This document shows, one piece after another, positions 51,189 through 61,108 of a stretch of DNA of 64,000 nucleotides. Position 1 is the first letter of the stretch, and every line of letters starts with the position of its first letter. Source of the stretch: Microcaldota archaeon (lineage in GTDB: Archaea > Micrarchaeota > Micrarchaeia > Micrarchaeales > Micrarchaeaceae). The notes under the pieces are model-generated. The model made no database searches, had not been told where the DNA came from, and worked only from the letters and a program-made list of their open reading frames with translations. The stretch is from positions 248,001-312,000 of the forward strand of contig JAJZAJ010000001.1 of the NCBI GenBank assembly GCA_021799475.1, read 5' to 3'. The translations under genes were made by a program, and so were the position numbers.

Positions 51189-52919
51189 ATGATGGACAAC
51201 AGGACAATAGCAGACATGTTTGACGAGATAGCCGACATGCTGAGCCTGGAGAGCTTTCCAAACGTGCAGTTCGAGGTCAGGGCATACAGGAAAGCAGCGC
51301 TCATCATAAGGAGCATGCAGGAGCCGATCTATGATATATACGGGAAAGGAGGGCTAGAGGCTCTAATGGAGATACCGGGAGTAGGGAAAAGCATAGCTGC
51401 AAGCATAGAAGAATGCATAAAGACGGGCAAGATGCGAAAATACGAAATGCTCAGGAAGAAATATCCTTTCAGCATGAGAGAGCTTACCTCAATAGCCGGG
51501 CTCGGCCCGAAGACAGCCCTGCTGCTCTACAGGAAGCTTAAGATAAGAAATATCGCGGATCTCAAGAAGGCTATAGCAGAAAACAGGATCGGTAATGTAG
51601 AAGGCATCAGGGAAAAAAGCATAGAGCAGCTGCGGAAAGGCATCGATTTAATGGAGGCGAGCAAAGGGAGGATGATTATAAGCGATGCTCTGCCGGTTGC
51701 AGAACAGATAATAAAGAGGCTGACTGGCAGTGGACTTGTAGAGCGCGCTCTCGTCGCCGGGTCTGCCAGGAGAATGCGCGAGACGGTCGGCGACCTCGAC
51801 ATACTCGCGATATCGCCAAACGGAGAGCAGGTAATGGAATTTTTTTCAAGGATGCCTGAAGTCGAAAGCACTATAATGAAAGGGCCGACGAAGACGACTG
51901 TGCATCTTAAGATTGGGCTGAACTGCGATATAAGGGTTCTTGAGCCAAAAAGCTTCGGGGCGGCAGTGCAGTACTTTACCGGAAGCAAGGATCACAACGT
52001 GCAGGTACGCACCATCGCAATAGGCAAGGGCTACAAGCTCAACGAGTATGGCCTTTTCGACAAGAAGGGTAGAAACGTGGTTCATGAACATGAGGAAGGG
52101 ATCTACGAAAAGCTTGGGATGCAGTGGATGCCGCCGGAAATGCGGGAAGCGAGAGGAGAGGTGAAGCTTGCGCAGCAGCACAAGATACCAAAGCTGGTTG
52201 AGCTCGGGAACATCAGGGGTGACCTCCACACCCACTCTGTTGCGACTGACGGTCAGAGCACGATCGAAGAGATGGCAGCTTCGGCCGCAAAGATGGGTTA
52301 CGAGTACATCGCCAATACTGACCATACAAAGAGCACGAGGGTAGCAAATGGGATGAACGACAGGCAATTCGCGGCTCATCTTGATAAGATAGACAGGCTG
52401 AACGATAAGCTCGCAGGAAAAATAAGAATACTCAAAGGGGTGGAATGCGACATACTTAAGGACGGGACGCTTGACCTCTCAAGCTCTATGCTCAAGAAGA
52501 TGGACTGTGTTGTTGCAGCAGTGCATTCCAACATGGCGATGGAAAGGGACGAGATGACAAAAAGGGTGGCAAAGGCGCTGGAGACGGGGCTTGTTCATAT
52601 CCTTGCGCATCCGACTGGCAGGATAGTCGGAGTCAGGGAGCCATACAAGATAGACCTTGAGAAGGTAGCGGAATCTGCAGAACGCAACAATGTCGCTTTT
52701 GAGGTGAACGGCCAGCAGAGGCTTGACCTGAATGATACGAACATAATGCTGGTTTCAAAGTATAAGGTTGGCTTTGCGATAAACACCGATGCGCACAACA
52801 CCACACATTTCGCGCTGATGCGCTACGGGGTAGGCACAGCAAGGAGGGGATGGTTGACGGAGAACAGGGTAATAAACACATTGCCGCTGGAAAGGCTGCT
52901 TAAGACACTGAAGAAATAA
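51189..52919 (+). CDS. polX: Family X DNA polymerase with PHP phosphoesterase domain (PolX)
   Basis: 576 residues. Two helix-hairpin-helix motifs (IPGVGKSIAAS at 62-72, IAGLGPKTALL at 102-112); a Pol beta-type catalytic domain with GSARR...ETVGDLDI (D202, D204) and a third acidic residue D247 (CDIRVLE); then a C-terminal PHP domain from ~343 (GDLHTHSVATDG, NTDHTKS, HILAHPTGRI, NTDAHN). It fills short gaps in base excision repair; the PHP domain carries 3'-5' exonuclease or AP-site activity in characterised homologues. All catalytic residues are visible. Confidence 0.95.
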   Translation: MMDNRTIADMFDEIADMLSLESFPNVQFEVRAYRKAALIIRSMQEPIYDIYGKGGLEALMEIPGVGKSIAASIEECIKTGKMRKYEMLRKKYPFSMRELTSIAGLGPKTALLLYRKLKIRNIADLKKAIAENRIGNVEGIREKSIEQLRKGIDLMEASKGRMIISDALPVAEQIIKRLTGSGLVERALVAGSARRMRETVGDLDILAISPNGEQVMEFFSRMPEVESTIMKGPTKTTVHLKIGLNCDIRVLEPKSFGAAVQYFTGSKDHNVQVRTIAIGKGYKLNEYGLFDKKGRNVVHEHEEGIYEKLGMQWMPPEMREARGEVKLAQQHKIPKLVELGNIRGDLHTHSVATDGQSTIEEMAASAAKMGYEYIANTDHTKSTRVANGMNDRQFAAHLDKIDRLNDKLAGKIRILKGVECDILKDGTLDLSSSMLKKMDCVVAAVHSNMAMERDEMTKRVAKALETGLVHILAHPTGRIVGVREPYKIDLEKVAESAERNNVAFEVNGQQRLDLNDTNIMLVSKYKVGFAINTDAHNTTHFALMRYGVGTARRGWLTENRVINTLPLERLLKTLKK

Positions 52920-52955
52920 CTATGTCTGCCGTATGCATGGAAGAAAGAGCCATAC

Positions 52956-55900
52956 TTACAGATAGTTAGAAAGGTTGAACTGCCGCACTGACCTGTTTCC
53001 GCCTCCAACTCCCCCGAACACTGTCTCTATCTCGTCCTTGAGCAGGAGGAGTCTTTGCTTCATGTACTCTTCTAGTTCGTATTTTTCCGTCAGGTCAAGA
53101 GCGATGTTCATATACTTCTCTATCCCTCCCTTGCTTATCGTCAGCACTATCTTCCCTTTACACTTCTTGCATTTGCCTATAAGAGGTATCCTCCTGTATT
53201 TTGCATTGCAATTTACACACCTGAATGTCTGTCTTGAAAAGCTGTGCAGGTTTCCCATCAGGTCTGGAATGAAGTGGCTCATTATGAGTCTTCTGGCCGT
53301 GTCCTGTCTGTCAACAGTGCATAGCTTGTCCATAAGGCTAAACTGCGCGTCGAGCTTCTCCTGCATCGTCTTCAATTTCGTATACATGCTTCTCATCGGC
53401 GCTCCGGTTATATTGTCCGGGCTGTCAAGATGCGTGAAGTTAAGCCCGATGTACTCATTCTGCTTTCCCAGCCTGTTTCCAACAAGCTCTATTGACACAT
53501 CACCAGGAGATGGGTAAGAGTAAGTCTTGTCATAGAACTCTTTGCCGTATCTTTCAACTATCTCCATGGCGTGGACCTCGTCATCAACTTCTTCCGGGAG
53601 TATATGTATGGACATAATGAGCGGAGCATCCATAGTCCCTCCTATAGTCACCGGCAGGTAGCTTCTCGAAAAATTCACCAGGCCGTCGAGCAGAAGCATC
53701 GTTGTATCTTCATCACCATCGCAATTTCGCCTCCGTGCGGATATCGTGTAAGGATGTGCGAATCCAACGCTTGCATTTGTAAAACCTATTATCCTGCCAA
53801 GTACACCGCAGGAAGTATGCGGCGAAAGTGTTATAACACAGTGCCCTGCGAGATCCTCCGGCCTGTGCAGGTTGTAGAATGGCTCCAGACCGTAAAACCT
53901 TACCAGCAGCTCGTCTACGAATCCGCTAATCCTATACATATACTCCATTCCGTTCCTGTTTAGCACCACATCCTGGTGCTTCAACTCCAGCAGCTGATCA
54001 TCTCTCTCAAGGGGCGCTCCTCTGAAGTCTTCGGTATAACCGAGCTCCCTGAGCTTTGCGATCCCGACCCCTATCTCTTTAGGGTAGAAATGAGTCATCG
54101 GGGCGTCTGTCGCATCGAATCTGGCAGTCCCGTCTTTGAATATAGAAATGCTGTGCTGGCTTCTCAATATTCCTTTCTCTAAAGGCTCAGTGAGCTTGTC
54201 CCTGCTTACCAATCCCTTGACTCCTTTGACCACCTTCGGCATCGACTGCACTCCTATCGTTGCCATCGCCGAGTCTATCATCGAAGCAAGGTTTATTTTC
54301 CTCCTGTCGCTACCGATCGTCTTTCCTTTGCAGACGCTGCATACCGGTAATTTGCTTGATCTGCCGCATACGCTGCATACCCTGTCTATACTAGCTCTTG
54401 ATTTGTGCGTGAAACAGTACATTGTAGTGATGAATTCCCCTCCGACATCGCACTTGGCGCGCACCATCTCGACATCGATGAGTTGAAGACCGAACTTTCT
54501 TTTATCGTCGCTGTACGCCCTGGATATGTTCCGTTCCTTGCTTCCATACTCGAAAATAGGGAACAGCACGTTCGGCGCAGGTTTCATAAGACGCTCCTTC
54601 GCCTTCTCCGGACGCCCTATCCTGGCGCCTATCCGTGTCGCCCTTACCATTATCGTGAAAGGGGAAAATGAATTCAGCATCTCAACCGGCTGAAGCTGCA
54701 TGTTGTACTTATCTATGGTTGCCTGATTCCTTTCTATCTTGCTATCTGAGGAGAAGCCCAGCGATGCAATAAGGCTCTGTGCATCGTTGTTCCTTATAGC
54801 TATAGTGTCTCCCCTATCGAGGTGCGGTATGCACAGCCTTTCGATAGACTGCGTCAGCTGCCTGTCGGTCTTAAATTCGATCTCAGCCAAGTCAAACAGC
54901 GAATCGCCTTTGCTCTCGAGTTTTGCGGAAAGCACCGCCTTGGCAATCGCAAGGATTTCCTGCTGGCTTATCTCATTGTAATCATATATGTAAAGAGGGT
55001 GCATCGGCACATTATAAGCCTTCGATAGCCCATACGCTTCCCTGAAATCAGGCTTCTTCGGCATTTCTCCCTTGAAACCGGCAGCGCGCAGCTGCTCCTC
55101 CCAGTATTCCTCAACATAGCTTGTGGGTTGCAGCGGCGTGTTTGTCTTCTTGAAATCCCCATATGTCACGAGGATGTCACCTACTGACAGTATCTTCGTT
55201 ATGCTATGCGCCACTGCCTTTGCCTCTTCCACGCTATTGACACGCAGCGCCTCTCCATTCGAAAGCTTGACAAACGGTCCCTCTATAGAATCAACGGGCA
55301 TGGCAACACAGCCCTTTCCGGGTTTCTCAACTTTCAACTGTGTGCCTACTGCTATAAACTCTCCAAGAAGCCACATTGTAGCAGGGCTGAATCCTTTCGC
55401 GGCTATCCCGGTAAGTCTCGACCTCCCATACCTGAGCCTAAAACTCCCGTGGTATCCCGGGTATGCGAGCACCGGCCTTCCGGCAACAAGCTCCTGAAGA
55501 AAGACAGCTATTTTTTTATCTTCCTTCCCGCTCTTCTGCACCGTGCCCTTGTCTGCTTTTATCACTTCGTTGAGCCACGACCAGTCCAATCCTGCCATCT
55601 TGGTATATTTGAGAACGCTCTTGGCCTTTTGCGCTATTCCCTCGCAGACCACAAGCCCTATCCCTCCTCTTACCCTGTTCGTAATCTGTTCTTCCTTTCC
55701 ATTCGAATCGAGCCTTTTGATATTCCTGTGCACGCTAACCTCTATATCTTCAGTGGGCAATCCGTCAATGCACACAGGGCAGTTTTCAAGAATCTTTCTC
55801 ATGTCGCCTTCGCTCGGCAGATACTGCAGCCTTGCGCATCTCGCATGGTAAAGGAGCATTTCCTCTATCGTCCTTTCTACTTCTGACCCAGTTGCCCTGT

Positions 55901-56426
55901 ATTGCCCTATCATAAGAAGCTTTCTTGCATAGTCTGCGAGAGCCACTGACAGCGCCGCGCTTGTGCCTCCCGCTCCCCTTATCGGACCAGCATAGATAAC
56001 AGCTATGTAATCCGAGCCATCCGCGTTCCTGTATAAGTTTACTCCCTGCAGGCCTTCGGTAGGGGCGACTAGCACTCCTTCTGTAAGTATTGCGAGCCCG
56101 CTTCTAACCGCAAGAGTCAGCCTGCCCTTGACGTCATAAGCATATTTCTCATTATACCTATTATCTGTACATATTGCCTTCACTATCTCAAAAGCGAGCT
56201 CTTGCCTGGAGAGGCTCTTTTCTTTCATCTTGCTCCTTATCATGTCAGCAAGCCCATCAAGCCCTATTATACCCTCAACTCTCGACGCGAGATCCGGTGC
56301 TGCCTTTATCTCGACGAAAACCTCCGGATCGTATCCCCTGCTTCGCGCAGCGGAGGCTACCGCAAAAGCTTTCTCGTAATTCTTTGTCAAAATATCAAAA
56401 TACTCCTTGCTGTCCATTCTATTCAC
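52956..56426 (-). CDS. polC: DNA polymerase D large subunit (DP2)
   Basis: 1156 residues, a normal intein-free length. It contains GPIRGAGGTSAALSVALADY, the catalytic NCDGDED motif in ARRRNCDGDEDTTMLLLDGL, several Cys-rich zinc modules (CFTHKSRASIDRVCSVCGRS, CVNCNAKYRRIPLIGKCKKC), and a C-terminal QFNLSNYL that could be a weak PCNA-interacting peptide. DP2 carries the polymerase active site of the main archaeal replicase. It starts 8 bp inside the end of DP1, so the two are translationally coupled. Confidence 0.96.
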   Translation of the reverse strand: MNRMDSKEYFDILTKNYEKAFAVASAARSRGYDPEVFVEIKAAPDLASRVEGIIGLDGLADMIRSKMKEKSLSRQELAFEIVKAICTDNRYNEKYAYDVKGRLTLAVRSGLAILTEGVLVAPTEGLQGVNLYRNADGSDYIAVIYAGPIRGAGGTSAALSVALADYARKLLMIGQYRATGSEVERTIEEMLLYHARCARLQYLPSEGDMRKILENCPVCIDGLPTEDIEVSVHRNIKRLDSNGKEEQITNRVRGGIGLVVCEGIAQKAKSVLKYTKMAGLDWSWLNEVIKADKGTVQKSGKEDKKIAVFLQELVAGRPVLAYPGYHGSFRLRYGRSRLTGIAAKGFSPATMWLLGEFIAVGTQLKVEKPGKGCVAMPVDSIEGPFVKLSNGEALRVNSVEEAKAVAHSITKILSVGDILVTYGDFKKTNTPLQPTSYVEEYWEEQLRAAGFKGEMPKKPDFREAYGLSKAYNVPMHPLYIYDYNEISQQEILAIAKAVLSAKLESKGDSLFDLAEIEFKTDRQLTQSIERLCIPHLDRGDTIAIRNNDAQSLIASLGFSSDSKIERNQATIDKYNMQLQPVEMLNSFSPFTIMVRATRIGARIGRPEKAKERLMKPAPNVLFPIFEYGSKERNISRAYSDDKRKFGLQLIDVEMVRAKCDVGGEFITTMYCFTHKSRASIDRVCSVCGRSSKLPVCSVCKGKTIGSDRRKINLASMIDSAMATIGVQSMPKVVKGVKGLVSRDKLTEPLEKGILRSQHSISIFKDGTARFDATDAPMTHFYPKEIGVGIAKLRELGYTEDFRGAPLERDDQLLELKHQDVVLNRNGMEYMYRISGFVDELLVRFYGLEPFYNLHRPEDLAGHCVITLSPHTSCGVLGRIIGFTNASVGFAHPYTISARRRNCDGDEDTTMLLLDGLVNFSRSYLPVTIGGTMDAPLIMSIHILPEEVDDEVHAMEIVERYGKEFYDKTYSYPSPGDVSIELVGNRLGKQNEYIGLNFTHLDSPDNITGAPMRSMYTKLKTMQEKLDAQFSLMDKLCTVDRQDTARRLIMSHFIPDLMGNLHSFSRQTFRCVNCNAKYRRIPLIGKCKKCKGKIVLTISKGGIEKYMNIALDLTEKYELEEYMKQRLLLLKDEIETVFGGVGGGNRSVRQFNLSNYL

Positions 56427-57930
56427 TACCGAAGTTCATTTCTGTGAAGTGATGGGATTTCATCTCATAGACCGGAAGTATGCACGGCGTCGGTATATGT
56501 CCTGTCCTTATCTGGAAATCAGTCCTCGCCTGCCATGTCCCGCTATTCACTATCTCAACGCCGTGGTAGTTGGATATCCCGTTCTTATGTATGTGGCCCA
56601 TATGCAATATATCCGGCACCTTGTCTATGATCAGATTATCGTTCTTACTTGGCACAATGACGTTCTTTCCTCCGTATACTGGCGAAAGATGCCTCCTCTT
56701 TAGCAGCTCTATCATCGCCTTCTCCGGATACGCATATGATAGGCCTGGTATTGAAGCTATCGTGTCGTCAAGCGAGGTGCCATGGTATGCAAGCACCTCC
56801 ATGCCCTGCAAGGTCAGATAACTTGGGTTCGTAACTATATGTATGTTATTCCATTTCTGGTCTGCGAGCAGCTGTGCAGTCAATGGCGGCTGCGGTTCTG
56901 CTCTTTGCACAGCATCATGGTTGCCCGGCATGACAAAGACATGCACGTAATCAGGTATGGCTTCCAAAAGCTTGAATAGCTGGCGATATTGCGCATATAT
57001 ATCAAAAACTGCAAGGTCGTCTTCCTGCCCCGGATATATCCCTATCCCGTCTGCCACATCCCCGGCTATTACTATGTACTTGATCTTTTCTGCAAGATCC
57101 TTCCTTGTCGCGACATTGCCGTTCAGCCAGTCTATCATATGGAGGAAATTCTTTTCCATGAATCTTTTGCTGCCTACATGCACGTCTGACAGGAACGCTA
57201 CCGCAATGTCCTGGCTTATGTTTTTCTTGTTTATTATCGGCACATCAGGCATAAGCAGGTCGCTTGCTATAACCATTCCCTTCCAAAGCTTTCCCTTTAC
57301 CGCTATCACTTCATCATTTATTATTGAGGATGTTTTTTGGAAAAGGAGCTTTGACTGCTGAGAGCTGCCATTCATGAACAGTACCCTTATTTCTCCGGTG
57401 CTGTCCTCTATAAGTGCCGAAACATGCCCCTTGGCTGTCTGGTTTCTCGATGTCACTATCCCCAAAACAGTAACCTCTCTTCCTTCAGCGTATTTTTTCA
57501 TAGCATCAATATTCTCTGCCATGCTTCCCATAATACCCATATGCTCCATAAGGATGGCCCTCATCCTATCTACTCTGCTGTTGAAGTAGGAGGTAAAGTC
57601 ATCTGCGGTGCCTTCCGTCCTTTCTGTCGGCTTGTCCCTTATGCTGTAAGAAGGAGCTATGTCCTTCGCTTCCGGATTGAAGGACGGCGACCTCGAAATC
57701 TCTATAGGCATCGGAGTTTTTGCAGCCTTCAGGCTCTCGATGATCTCATTTATTTGCCCCGCATTGACAAATTTTATGCCGAGGTTGCTTTCCTGCGACT
57801 CTATCAGCTTATCCGCGATCAGGCTTATGTCGATGCCTGACAGCTGCTCCGGCGTTATGTCCCCTTCCAAGACTATCCTTGACTTCGCAAGAATCCGCAC
57901 CAGTTCCTTTACCGAGTTTTCGTCTGCCAT
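56419..57930 (-). CDS. polB: DNA polymerase D small subunit (DP1, proofreading exonuclease)
   Basis: 503 residues from MADENSVKELVRILAKSR. I prefer ATG 57930 to 57984 because the longer frame overlaps the UPF0147 gene, which stops at 57936. An OB-fold region (EVTVLGIVTSRNQTAKGHV) is followed by a calcineurin-like nuclease: FLSDVHVGSK, VIAGDVADGIG, VMPGNHDAVQ, LAYHGTSLDD and MGHIHKNG. DP1 supplies 3'-5' proofreading and binds DP2. All metal-binding motifs are present. Confidence 0.96.
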   Translation of the reverse strand: MADENSVKELVRILAKSRIVLEGDITPEQLSGIDISLIADKLIESQESNLGIKFVNAGQINEIIESLKAAKTPMPIEISRSPSFNPEAKDIAPSYSIRDKPTERTEGTADDFTSYFNSRVDRMRAILMEHMGIMGSMAENIDAMKKYAEGREVTVLGIVTSRNQTAKGHVSALIEDSTGEIRVLFMNGSSQQSKLLFQKTSSIINDEVIAVKGKLWKGMVIASDLLMPDVPIINKKNISQDIAVAFLSDVHVGSKRFMEKNFLHMIDWLNGNVATRKDLAEKIKYIVIAGDVADGIGIYPGQEDDLAVFDIYAQYRQLFKLLEAIPDYVHVFVMPGNHDAVQRAEPQPPLTAQLLADQKWNNIHIVTNPSYLTLQGMEVLAYHGTSLDDTIASIPGLSYAYPEKAMIELLKRRHLSPVYGGKNVIVPSKNDNLIIDKVPDILHMGHIHKNGISNYHGVEIVNSGTWQARTDFQIRTGHIPTPCILPVYEMKSHHFTEMNFGSE

Positions 57931-57935
57931 AAGCG

Positions 57936-58223
57936 TTACTGTTCCTGCTCTTTGATTGATTCCAGCATGCTCAGGATATTCCATATGGCGGTCCTGGCCT
58001 GAGGAGGAAGATTTATGTCATTCGAGACCCCGTCTATGCAGTATATCGCATCAGAGATCCTTACTGTATAGTCGCCCTGCCCTCCAAGCTTTGTCTTGGC
58101 CTCCGCAACCGCGGTCCTGACATTCTTCGGTACGCTGGTATCATTCATCAGCATCTCCATCCTTTTTATTATGTCATTTATCAATTCAATTGTATGCGTA
58201 TTATCCGGCACGGTATCACCCAA
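57936..58223 (-). CDS. UPF0147 family protein
   Basis: 95 residues, helical, with MLMNDTSVPKNVRTAVAEAK and LPPQARTAIWNILSMLESIK, the conserved phrases of archaeal UPF0147. No biochemical role is known to me. It precedes DP1 by 5 bp and is probably the first gene of the PolD operon. Confidence 0.85.
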   Translation of the reverse strand: MGDTVPDNTHTIELINDIIKRMEMLMNDTSVPKNVRTAVAEAKTKLGGQGDYTVRISDAIYCIDGVSNDINLPPQARTAIWNILSMLESIKEQEQ

Positions 58224-58271
58224 AAAGAGTCTTGTTAAGACGATTCTTCCTTAAAAGTATATATACCTTCG

Positions 58272-58991
58272 TCATGCAGGCACTGCTCCAAAGAAGCGAC
58301 CAATCAGATAACCGGCAAATCCTGCAACCATCCCTATAACCAGCATCTGCAACCCTCTCCTCCATATAGAGCCCACAGTGCTCTTCGCCTCATAAGCGCC
58401 GATGATGAAAAGCGCTATCGCACTTATCGCGATTGAGGATTCGACTCCATAAAGGATGTTCGACGTGAAATATAAAAACGGCAGGATAGGAAGGACAGAA
58501 CCAAATACCGTAGAAGAGAGGACTACTACGAAACTGTCTCTGGCATCTGATTTTCCTACTGGTGAAAGGTTGAGCTCGTGCGCCATCATGAACTCCAGCC
58601 ACGCCTTTTTGTTGCTGCATATATTGTCGGTCATAACACGCAGCTCTTTTCCGCTGTATCCCCAGCGCTTGAATATATCCTCAACCTCCTTTCGTTCTGT
58701 CTCTGGAGTGTCTCTCATTTCAAACCTTTCGCGCTGTTCCTCCTTAAGGTAGTGCATGCGCCTTGCCAGTGTGGAGGTATATGCGACAGCGCCCATAGAT
58801 ATGGCCTCTGCTCCAAGAGCCGCAAATGCAGCGACAAAGATTATCCTTATGTCATTTGTGGCAGCACTGACCCCAAGTATTACGCCAAGGACATTGACCA
58901 ATCCGTCCTGACCTCCCAGAATAAAGTTCGATAGAAGAGTAGGCCGTGCATGCCTTTCGCTCGTCCGTCTGTGAAGCTCAACTTTTGACAT
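58272..58991 (-). CDS. VIT1/CCC1-type membrane transporter
   Basis: 239 residues from MSKVELHRRTSERHARPTLL. The VIT1 pattern is clear: FILGGQDGLVNVLGVILGVS in helix 1, AEAISMGAVAYTSTLARR in helix 2, a charged cytoplasmic segment (ERFEMRDTPETERKEVEDIF), then three more helices. The family exports Fe2+ or Mn2+ by proton antiport. I rejected the start at 59075 because a TATA element (CTTTATAATAAG on the minus strand, ~59013-59024) lies within that extension. Confidence 0.88.
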   Translation of the reverse strand: MSKVELHRRTSERHARPTLLSNFILGGQDGLVNVLGVILGVSAATNDIRIIFVAAFAALGAEAISMGAVAYTSTLARRMHYLKEEQRERFEMRDTPETERKEVEDIFKRWGYSGKELRVMTDNICSNKKAWLEFMMAHELNLSPVGKSDARDSFVVVLSSTVFGSVLPILPFLYFTSNILYGVESSIAISAIALFIIGAYEAKSTVGSIWRRGLQMLVIGMVAGFAGYLIGRFFGAVPA

Positions 58992-59117
58992 AGTTAGAGA
59001 ATGAATTACACTTATTATAAAGCTTGTTGTATGCGGACGCAAGCGCACCGCGACATGACTCAACGAAGAAGCCAAACTATAAATCCCTTTGTTTTGAATA
59101 TAAGTGTCGGTGAGGAA

Positions 59118-59663
59118 TTGATACTATCTGACTTTGACCTTGAGAATTTTATAAGAGGAAAGCGGCTTGTGATAAAACCTTTCTTAAAAGACACTATAAG
59201 GGAGAACGGCGTAGACCTGAGATTAGACAACCAAATCGGCAGGCATAACGAGAATGTTGGTGACGATTTCGTGCTCGACCCGTCAAAACAGGAACATATA
59301 AACTTGGCATTTAAGATAGAGAAAAATCAGAAACAGCTGTTTCTCAAGGGACGTTCACAGGTGCTCTTATCAACTAAAGAGTACATAAAACTACCCAACG
59401 ATCTAATGGGGTTCGTCGAACTTAGAAGCACATGGGCACGCCATGGGCTTGCACTTCCCCCTACAATAATAGACGCGGGTTTCGAAGGGAACGTGACTCT
59501 CGAGGTGCTGAACAACGCACCTTATCCTATATTATTGAAACCGGGGGTAAGGTTTGCACACGTTATATTCGCGGCCACGATGAACCAAGTGAAAAATATC
59601 TATAACGGAAAGGTATATCAGGGGCAGCGCGGTGTCAAACTGCCAAAGGTAATAAACGAATAA
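59118..59663 (+). CDS. dcd: dCTP deaminase
   Basis: About 181 residues. Core motifs: LILSDFDLENFIRGKRLVI at the start, ENGVDLRLDNQIGRHN, LPNDLMGFVELRSTWARHGL (catalytic Ser/Arg region) and IIDAGFEGNVTLEVLN (catalytic Glu). The trimeric enzyme turns dCTP into dUTP, feeding dUMP to ThyX. I chose the TTG at 59118 because family members begin at exactly this ILSD position and a TATA element (CTATAAATC, ~59076-59084) precedes it. ATG 59055 remains possible with an upstream TATA. Confidence 0.88.
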   Translation: MILSDFDLENFIRGKRLVIKPFLKDTIRENGVDLRLDNQIGRHNENVGDDFVLDPSKQEHINLAFKIEKNQKQLFLKGRSQVLLSTKEYIKLPNDLMGFVELRSTWARHGLALPPTIIDAGFEGNVTLEVLNNAPYPILLKPGVRFAHVIFAATMNQVKNIYNGKVYQGQRGVKLPKVINE

Positions 59664-59671
59664 GGTATTTG

Positions 59672-61093
59672 TCAGCTTTTACGACGTGTTTTTCTGTTTG
59701 AATAATTTCCTCTGGCAAAAGACATGAGCCCGGCTATTATAACAAGCACAAGCGAACCAAGAAGTGCTATATGTATGCCATCAACAAATGAAGAAGTGAG
59801 CCCTCCGAGCAAATGCGAGGTTCCTACAAAAACTTGGTATGCAACGCTTCGCGGCACCACAACAGAGGATATGTACAGCACAACAACGTAGCTGAGCAGC
59901 CCCCCTGTGCTCTGCAGCGTCCTAAGCAGCCCGTTCATGCTGCCATGGTATCTGGAAGATGAGTTTGACATTACAGCTGCATTGTTCGAAGGATAGAACA
60001 TCGCAGTGCCGAAACCAGATAATATTGAAGCTATTATCACAGTCAACGGGGAGAAATTATCTATATTCAGAGTCAGGTATGCAATTATAGACAGCATGAA
60101 AAACACTACTCCTGCTGTTGCAACCGCCCTAAAGCCTATCTTATCGGATAGCCTCCCCATACTTGGGGAAAGCAGCAGCCCTATCACGGCTCCAGGAGCA
60201 AGCAGCAGCGCGGCATTCAACGGACTCAGGCCCACAATGCCCTGAAGGTACAGCGTTATGACAAACAGGATAGCAAACGCGCCTATCGCAAGGAAGAATG
60301 CAGCAAGCAGCGAGAATGCAACAATCCGTTTTCTAAAGACTGACAGGTCTATCAGCGCATTCTTTTTCTTTTTTTCTTTATACAGGAATAATACGAGCAG
60401 CAATATACCGACGATGATAAGTGCGGCATCTATAAAAGAAACGCCTTGTGAAGCTGCGCTTAATGAATCAAATGTTATCAGCAGCAGCCCTGCGCCAAGC
60501 AAGATCATCCCTGTAAAATCAAATTTGCGCTGAAGCGTCCCGGTGCTCTTAATAAATTTAAGCCCAATTATAAAAGCGACGATTCCTATAGGGACGTTTA
60601 TGTAGAATATGTACCTCCATCCTGCTAAGGTAGTGAGGAACCCGCCTACAACTATCCCAAGGAGGTTGCCTGCACCCCATCCGGAAGACAGATACCCATA
60701 AGGCCTGCCAAGACGCCCTTTCGGAAATGTATCTGCTATTATAGCTCCCGAGTTCGCAAGAATCATCGCTGCGCCAAAACCCTGCAGGATGCGGAACCCG
60801 ACCAGAAACCAAATGTCCGGTGCCGCGCCGCAAATTGCAGATGCTACTATAAATACGAGAAATCCTGCATTGAATGTTCTTCCCCGTCCATAAATGTCGC
60901 CAACCTTCCCCAGTTGCGTGGTTGCCACTACAGTGACTATCATATAGACAAGAATTGTCCATATAGATGAAGATACGTTTGTGTTGAGCGTCTGCGTAAT
61001 ATCAGGGAAAGCGAGCAGCACAACGGAAGAATCCAAAGCAGTCATTATTACTGCAATTACTACAACAGCGAGAATCCACGACTCTTTTTTCAA
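59672..61093 (-). CDS. MFS transporter, DHA2 (14-helix) drug/proton antiporter type
   Basis: 473 residues with ~14 hydrophobic helices. MFS signatures: motif A-like GKVGDIYGRGRTFNAGFLVF, motif C-like GWGAGNLLGIVVGGFLTTLA, and a second GRLSDKIGFRAV loop in the C-terminal half. The QacA/EmrB group exports hydrophobic cations or other small molecules. The substrate is unknown. It ends 8 bp after the dcd stop (convergent) and follows the glycoside-hydrolase-like gene on the same strand after 15 bp. Confidence 0.9.
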   Translation of the reverse strand: MKKESWILAVVVIAVIMTALDSSVVLLAFPDITQTLNTNVSSSIWTILVYMIVTVVATTQLGKVGDIYGRGRTFNAGFLVFIVASAICGAAPDIWFLVGFRILQGFGAAMILANSGAIIADTFPKGRLGRPYGYLSSGWGAGNLLGIVVGGFLTTLAGWRYIFYINVPIGIVAFIIGLKFIKSTGTLQRKFDFTGMILLGAGLLLITFDSLSAASQGVSFIDAALIIVGILLLVLFLYKEKKKKNALIDLSVFRKRIVAFSLLAAFFLAIGAFAILFVITLYLQGIVGLSPLNAALLLAPGAVIGLLLSPSMGRLSDKIGFRAVATAGVVFFMLSIIAYLTLNIDNFSPLTVIIASILSGFGTAMFYPSNNAAVMSNSSSRYHGSMNGLLRTLQSTGGLLSYVVVLYISSVVVPRSVAYQVFVGTSHLLGGLTSSFVDGIHIALLGSLVLVIIAGLMSFARGNYSNRKTRRKS

Positions 61094-61108
61094 GAAATGT
61101 TCACCCTG

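Noticed and set aside
52956-56426. Intein in DP2
   Set aside because: Length and continuous motifs fit an uninterrupted DP2; no Hedgehog/intein splice motifs were seen.
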